Shown here: positions 60,160-64,000 of the stretch, one piece after another
Position numbering within the stretch: position 1 is the first letter of the stretch
Layout of the letters: every line of letters begins with the position of its first letter
DNA from: Saprospiraceae bacterium UBA7328
Lineage (GTDB): Bacteria; Bacteroidota; Bacteroidia; Chitinophagales; Saprospiraceae
Direction: 5' to 3'
DNA: 64,000 nucleotides
NCBI GenBank assembly: GCA_002471345.1
Contig: DKPS01000114.1
Coordinates: 1-64,000, forward strand
Translations under genes and position numbers: made by a program
Notes under the pieces: generated by a model
Databases searched by the model: none
Told to the model about the DNA's origin: nothing
Seen by the model: the letters and a program-made list of their open reading frames with translations, nothing else

Positions 60160-60894
60160 ATGAAACTTCTCTTAATAATTTCTTTTTCTATAACCTCATT
60201 ACTTATCATTTCCTGTGAGCCTAAAGAAGACATTTCTCAATCAGAAATCAACCCTGCTGCAGATGGGTTTAATGAAAATGCCTCTGATACAAAAGCTATA
60301 GCCATAGCTGATGAAGTAATGGAAGCTATGGGGGGCAGAGAAGCTTGGGATAATACCAATGAGTTAAAATGGACATTCTTTGGGAACCGACAACATGAAT
60401 GGAATAAAGCAGAGAAGAAGGCAAAAATAATATCACCTAATGACGGTATCTCCATAGAATTGAATTTAGAAGACAAAAGTGGAAGTGCTAGTAGAGGAGA
60501 TGTAAAATTTACCGAAAGTGATAGCCTAGACTTTTTTTTAAAAAGAGGTAATGGTTGGTGGATTAATGATAGCTACTGGCTCGTTATGCCTTTTAAGCTG
60601 AAAGACTCTGGTGTTACCTTAAAATACATTGGAAAAGACACTTCTCAAATAGGTCGAAATTCTGATGTTATTGAATTAACTTTTGCTGATGTCGGAGTGA
60701 CTCCAGATAATAAGTATTTAGTATATGTTGATGATAGTTCGAGATTAGTGACCCAGTGGGATTATTACACCAATTATCAAGATAGCTTACCTCGATTTCA
60801 ATCACCTTGGAATAACTATAAGAAATATGGTGACATACTACTTGCTGGTGGATCTATTAGAGGCATGACTTTGACTGATATCAGTGTAAATTGA
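60160..60894 (+). CDS. DUF6503-like lipoprotein, third copy
   Basis: The 244-residue product has a lipoprotein signal (LLIISC, Cys about residue 19). The mature region shares MEAMGGREAWDNTNE and LVMPFKLKDSGVTLKYIGKD with the two proteins in the hydrogenase operon. It lies 22 bp after the propeller protein and away from the hydrogenase, so the family is not tied only to H2 metabolism. Function unknown. Confidence 0.75.
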   Translation: MKLLLIISFSITSLLIISCEPKEDISQSEINPAADGFNENASDTKAIAIADEVMEAMGGREAWDNTNELKWTFFGNRQHEWNKAEKKAKIISPNDGISIELNLEDKSGSASRGDVKFTESDSLDFFLKRGNGWWINDSYWLVMPFKLKDSGVTLKYIGKDTSQIGRNSDVIELTFADVGVTPDNKYLVYVDDSSRLVTQWDYYTNYQDSLPRFQSPWNNYKKYGDILLAGGSIRGMTLTDISVN

Positions 60895-60945
60895 ATGGGA
60901 ACAATTTGAACTGATTTCATGTTTACATTTCAATAAAGCAATACA

Positions 60946-61305
60946 GTGTATAATCCACTTACACCAGAAGAAGAAAGAGTAATTATCAATAAAGGAACTG
61001 AAAGGCCATTTACAGGTGAATTTGATACACACAAGGAACTAGGAACATACACCTGCAGACAGTGTGATTCAGATCTATATACCTCAGAAGACAAATTTTC
61101 TAGTGGTTGTGGTTGGCCTAGCTTTGATGATGAAGTAGAAGGTGCTGTAACTAGAGTCCCTGATGCTGATGGAAGGAGAATTGAGATCATTTGCACTAAT
61201 TGCAAAGGGCATTTAGGTCATGTTTTTTCAGGAGAACGGCTTACAGAAAAGAACACAAGACACTGTGTGAATTCCATTTCTTTAAAATTTGTGCCACAAG
61301 AATAA
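60946..61305 (+). CDS. msrB: Peptide-methionine (R)-S-oxide reductase MsrB
   Basis: The 119-residue product contains the full MsrB domain: [10 protein letters not shown] and [12 protein letters not shown] supply the four zinc Cys, GCGWPSFDD binds the substrate, and [11 protein letters not shown] holds the catalytic Cys. It repairs R-methionine sulfoxide in the cytoplasm, as no signal is present. The start is a GTG (GTGTATAATCCACTT), since no in-frame ATG precedes the conserved [11 protein letters not shown]. Confidence 0.95.
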   Translation: MYNPLTPEEERVIINKGTERPFTGEFDTHKELGTYTCRQCDSDLYTSEDKFSSGCGWPSFDDEVEGAVTRVPDADGRRIEIICTNCKGHLGHVFSGERLTEKNTRHCVNSISLKFVPQE

Positions 61306-61310
61306 AATCA

Positions 61311-62354
61311 TTACAACTGGTGAAAATTCCTCACAAACGAGGACTTCGGATTGTAGTTTTTTCTGGTGTAGGAAAAGGAAAATTCAAAAGCTCCTCTACC
61401 GCCATTGAATGCTGATAGCTTAGAAATTGTTGCATCGTAAGATAGATCGAAACGATATTCGTTTTTCTCAATAAAAATCTGAAGTGACAAAGACTCAAAC
61501 CCTAACCCCTCAAAATTTTGTACCATACTTGGGGCTATTGAAACACCAAAATTGATATCATAGTCATCCGCTGCAGCAAAAGCAAAACCTAGTTTCCCAC
61601 TGGCATAGTGAAAAACTCCTTGCCTGGAGTAATAAGGGGAAAATATGAAATAGAGATTTTCTTTCATCAGCACGTTCAGCGAAATATTTGCCGATATTTT
61701 TCTGTCATTTCTAATGTCAAGATTTGGTACAAATGAGATATCTGGTTTTGTGAGGTGATGTATCGCGAGGCTCGCCACCATTGAGAATTTAGGCAGATAA
61801 TATTCATATGCTAATCCAAGATTTAGATCAGGAAAGGTTTTTTTAGCTAACAATACTGATACATTCTCACCTGATTCTATGCTAAAATCCGGATTGCCTT
61901 GTTCAAAGCTGTATTGATTTCCAAACCATAGACCTTCCCAATTGGCCTTGTTTTGCCCTAGTCCTCCAGAGAACCCAATAGATAAAAATTGGGCTTCGTT
62001 GTATCTATCAGTTAGAAGCTTTTTATAGTTGGCGGCCAGAATGATATGATTTTGTGTGAAGGACTTGCCAGGAGCTAAATCTTTAATAAATCTAAGGTTA
62101 GCAGAAAATTCATTACTGCCATCCCATTCTAGTTTTTTGTTGAGGTTAACGGCATATGATTGAAAGGGGAACCCAGAACCAAGACTTGACCATTGCCTTC
62201 TGTACATTATTGAAACCTGTTCGCTTCCTTTATATGCAGAGGCAAGAGCTGGATTATTATACTCCTTCATGGCGTACCTACTGGAAAAGTGTGTGTCTTG
62301 AGAATTTCCGAAGAATGGCAAAATCAAGAGTAAAAGGACTATTTTATTCATCAT
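61311..62354 (-). CDS. PorP/SprF family type IX secretion membrane protein
   Basis: The 347-residue product has a signal peptide (1-18) and a β-barrel pattern typical of PorP/SprF: HFSSRYAMKEYNNPALASAYKG, MYRRQWSSLGSGFPFQSYAV and later alternating strands. These outer-membrane proteins help attach or export large T9SS cargo, usually encoded next to them. Here the cargo is the SprB-repeat protein whose stop overlaps this gene's start by 4 bp. Confidence 0.92.
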   Translation of the reverse strand: MMNKIVLLLLILPFFGNSQDTHFSSRYAMKEYNNPALASAYKGSEQVSIMYRRQWSSLGSGFPFQSYAVNLNKKLEWDGSNEFSANLRFIKDLAPGKSFTQNHIILAANYKKLLTDRYNEAQFLSIGFSGGLGQNKANWEGLWFGNQYSFEQGNPDFSIESGENVSVLLAKKTFPDLNLGLAYEYYLPKFSMVASLAIHHLTKPDISFVPNLDIRNDRKISANISLNVLMKENLYFIFSPYYSRQGVFHYASGKLGFAFAAADDYDINFGVSIAPSMVQNFEGLGFESLSLQIFIEKNEYRFDLSYDATISKLSAFNGGRGAFEFSFSYTRKNYNPKSSFVRNFHQL

Positions 62355-64000
62355 CTTATCAGTTGTACACTTCCTTTGAATGATTGTCTTGCTCCATCAT
62401 CATACTCCACATGCATAGTCCATATGTATATTCCTGCTGGCATTATCTTTCCTCTGAATGTACCATCCCACCCTTTGGACGTGGTGTTTGGTCTGAAATT
62501 GTATTCATTGTAAATATTAGTCCCATTTCGGAGGTAGATGTTGAATTCTTTTATCAATCCAAATTCTGGTCCGAATACATTTAGAATTTCATTCTTAGTA
62601 TCCCCATTTGGACTAAATCCAGTAGGAACATGCATTTCATAATCTTTGATTACAAAGACCCTCACCTCATCTGCTGCAGTACATAATCTGTCGTCTTCGA
62701 CTTGAATTCTCAATAGGAAATCTTCAGATACATTATTCACATAAAGGTTGGAGCAGTCGGTACATGATAATTCTTGTTCAGAAGAAATGATCCATTCGTA
62801 CATAAGTTCGCCTTGACCATTAGTTACCTGTGGAATGATCTCCAAGTCTGTTCCTGTTTCTATGGTTGTATCTCTTCTTAAGGATACTTCTAGTGGATTT
62901 GGTTCTGATATTGTGATGGTGTCACCTTCTACAGTACATCCATTTTCATCTTTGATATAGGTCCGATAAGTATCAGCTTTGAGGCCTCTATATTGCCCCG
63001 CCCTCTGGAAATTATTTCCATCAAGTGAGTAAAAGTATCCTCCACTGCCTCCTTGACCATTAATCGTGATACTGCCATCTCTATCTTCATGACATGTGAT
63101 ATTTGTAGAGTTTACTTCTAACTTGAGAGGATCAGGTGGTTCGTTGACTATCACACTCCCTGTAAGAACACATCCAGTTCTTGTAGATATCTCATAATTA
63201 TAACTTCCTGATTTCAGTTCTGTGATTCGCCTTCCTTCATATTCATTGCCTTGATCATCAGTCCACAGCATGGTAGCATTAGGCTCATTTTGATACCTCA
63301 TGAAAATTGATCCAGTTTTATCTCCTATGCAGTCAATGTGCTCTACTTCAGGGTAAAGTGAAGGTTCTGATGCTTCGATTATTTCGATCACATCAGAAGT
63401 GCTACATCCTATAGCATCTATTACTTTCACAAAATAAGTGCCTGACCTAAGTTCAGTTACAAGTCCATTGGATTGAGTCAGGACAGTTTCTCCATTGAGT
63501 TCTATCGTATAAGGACCTAATACCCCAGTTAAATCTATTTGAAGTGAACCATCTGTACTCTGGAAACATGTAATATGATGAGCTTCTACTGATATACTCA
63601 TGGCAGGTGGCTCTTCCATGACAAAACAGTCATTAATCACGCAGCCATTTTCATCTGTTATAGTTACACAGTATCTTCCTTTTTCTAGATTATTTATGGA
63701 TTGAAAAGCTCTGCCATTGTCCCATTCATAAGTGAAATTTCCATTAGAGCCTTGAACTTGGGCAGTGAGTGTTCCGTTTTCTCCTTTATGACATGTTATT
63801 GGCTGTTCTTCGAAAATTATGCTTCTTTCGGAAGGTTCAGTAATGGTAATAGAATTCTCTGATCGGCATCCACCTGAGTCCGTGATGGTCACTCCATATT
63901 CACCTGCTTCCAAATTTCCTATAGCACTACTTTTTTCTCCATTTGACCAATAAATGTCATAAGGAGAAGTACCACCAAGTATATTCAATCTAGCTATACC
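62351..64000 (-). CDS. SprB-repeat protein with gliding-motility C-terminal domain (partial)
   Basis: The C-terminal 550 or so residues are visible. The frame continues past the right window edge, and the TTG at 63988 is internal. Repeats of about 75-85 residues carry motifs such as ITCHKGENGTLTAQVQGSNG, ITCFQSTDGSLQIDLTG, IDCIGDKTGSIFMRY and ITCHEDRDGSITINGQGGSG (SprB repeats). The end is the gliding-motility CTD: VPTGFSPNGDTKNEILNVFG, FNIYLRNGTNIY, GWDGTFRGKIMPAGIYIWTM. It is exported by T9SS and probably acts as a surface adhesin. Its stop overlaps the PorP/SprF start. Confidence 0.93.
   Translation of the reverse strand, partial: GIARLNILGGTSPYDIYWSNGEKSSAIGNLEAGEYGVTITDSGGCRSENSITITEPSERSIIFEEQPITCHKGENGTLTAQVQGSNGNFTYEWDNGRAFQSINNLEKGRYCVTITDENGCVINDCFVMEEPPAMSISVEAHHITCFQSTDGSLQIDLTGVLGPYTIELNGETVLTQSNGLVTELRSGTYFVKVIDAIGCSTSDVIEIIEASEPSLYPEVEHIDCIGDKTGSIFMRYQNEPNATMLWTDDQGNEYEGRRITELKSGSYNYEISTRTGCVLTGSVIVNEPPDPLKLEVNSTNITCHEDRDGSITINGQGGSGGYFYSLDGNNFQRAGQYRGLKADTYRTYIKDENGCTVEGDTITISEPNPLEVSLRRDTTIETGTDLEIIPQVTNGQGELMYEWIISSEQELSCTDCSNLYVNNVSEDFLLRIQVEDDRLCTAADEVRVFVIKDYEMHVPTGFSPNGDTKNEILNVFGPEFGLIKEFNIYLRNGTNIYNEYNFRPNTTSKGWDGTFRGKIMPAGIYIWTMHVEYDDGARQSFKGSVQLIR

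Overview
The window looks like chromosomal DNA of a Bacteroidota bacterium. It is AT-rich and carries many signs of that phylum: a PorP/SprF-type protein and a gliding-motility C-terminal domain protein of the type IX secretion system (T9SS), DUF6090 and DUF6503 family proteins, a TANNTTTG-type promoter, and large secreted multidomain proteins with a C-terminal 'coathanger'-like domain. A Saprospirales-like marine or aquatic relative is my guess from gene content only. I found no rRNA, tRNA, CRISPR array, phage or transposase.

Layout. 1-5.3 kb is a loose accessory stretch of short, unrelated, same-strand genes: DUF6090, FKBP-TPR, GNAT, DUF1272, a WYL regulator with its DUF4345 target, and a small membrane protein. 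The first gene sits between two ~168-bp direct repeats that fold in an attC-like way. 5.6-17.3 kb (minus strand) holds a sterol-desaturase-family protein and a complete reductive pyrimidine catabolic island: cytosine deaminase, PreA/PreT dihydropyrimidine dehydrogenase, beta-ureidopropionase, dihydropyrimidinase, an NCS1 transporter, a beta-amino-acid aminotransferase, a CoA-acylating semialdehyde dehydrogenase and an Lrp regulator. Read in order these would take cytosine, uracil or thymine to acetyl-CoA or propionyl-CoA. 17.4-29.2 kb is mixed metabolism and envelope: a Met/Cys gamma-lyase family enzyme, an amidohydrolase lipoprotein, an ACC-synthase-like aminotransferase, a group III truncated haemoglobin, an HpaB-type hydroxylase, a LysM-M23/PadR/M23 operon and a TonB-dependent receptor.

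29.4-45.8 kb is the most interesting part, a full [NiFe]-hydrogenase locus. The plus-strand operon encodes a small subunit with no Tat signal, five consecutive ~91-105-residue single-span membrane proteins, the large subunit, a degenerate maturation-protease homologue, a winged-helix-like protein with a Cys-rich tail, a Rieske-like protein with unusual ligands, a DUF6503 lipoprotein, a true maturation protease, a membrane-anchored DUF6503 protein, a CooC-type nickel ATPase and HypC. A convergent minus-strand set encodes HypF, HypD, HypE and two tandem TetR regulators. The subunits look most like the high-affinity uptake enzymes (group 1h, or the related group 1l reported from Bacteroidota), so the likely role is oxidation of H2, perhaps at trace levels, into the quinone pool. 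A shared inverted repeat, TAGAAA-N4-TTTCTA, lies twice in the receptor/hydrogenase divergent region and once, with one mismatch, before hypD. This suggests one regulon controlled by the local TetR proteins. A ~105-bp structured repeat occurs twice inside the operon.

46.4-64 kb is a secretome region: a DUF1800/DUF1501 pair, a PA14/discoidin-like secreted protein, a CBM9-like protein, a reprolysin-type metalloprotease with a P domain, two nearly identical solo LuxR-type HTH proteins each placed just after a large secreted protein, a sortilin/BNR-repeat protein, a third DUF6503 lipoprotein, MsrB, and a PorP/SprF protein paired with a SprB-repeat protein that runs off the window edge.
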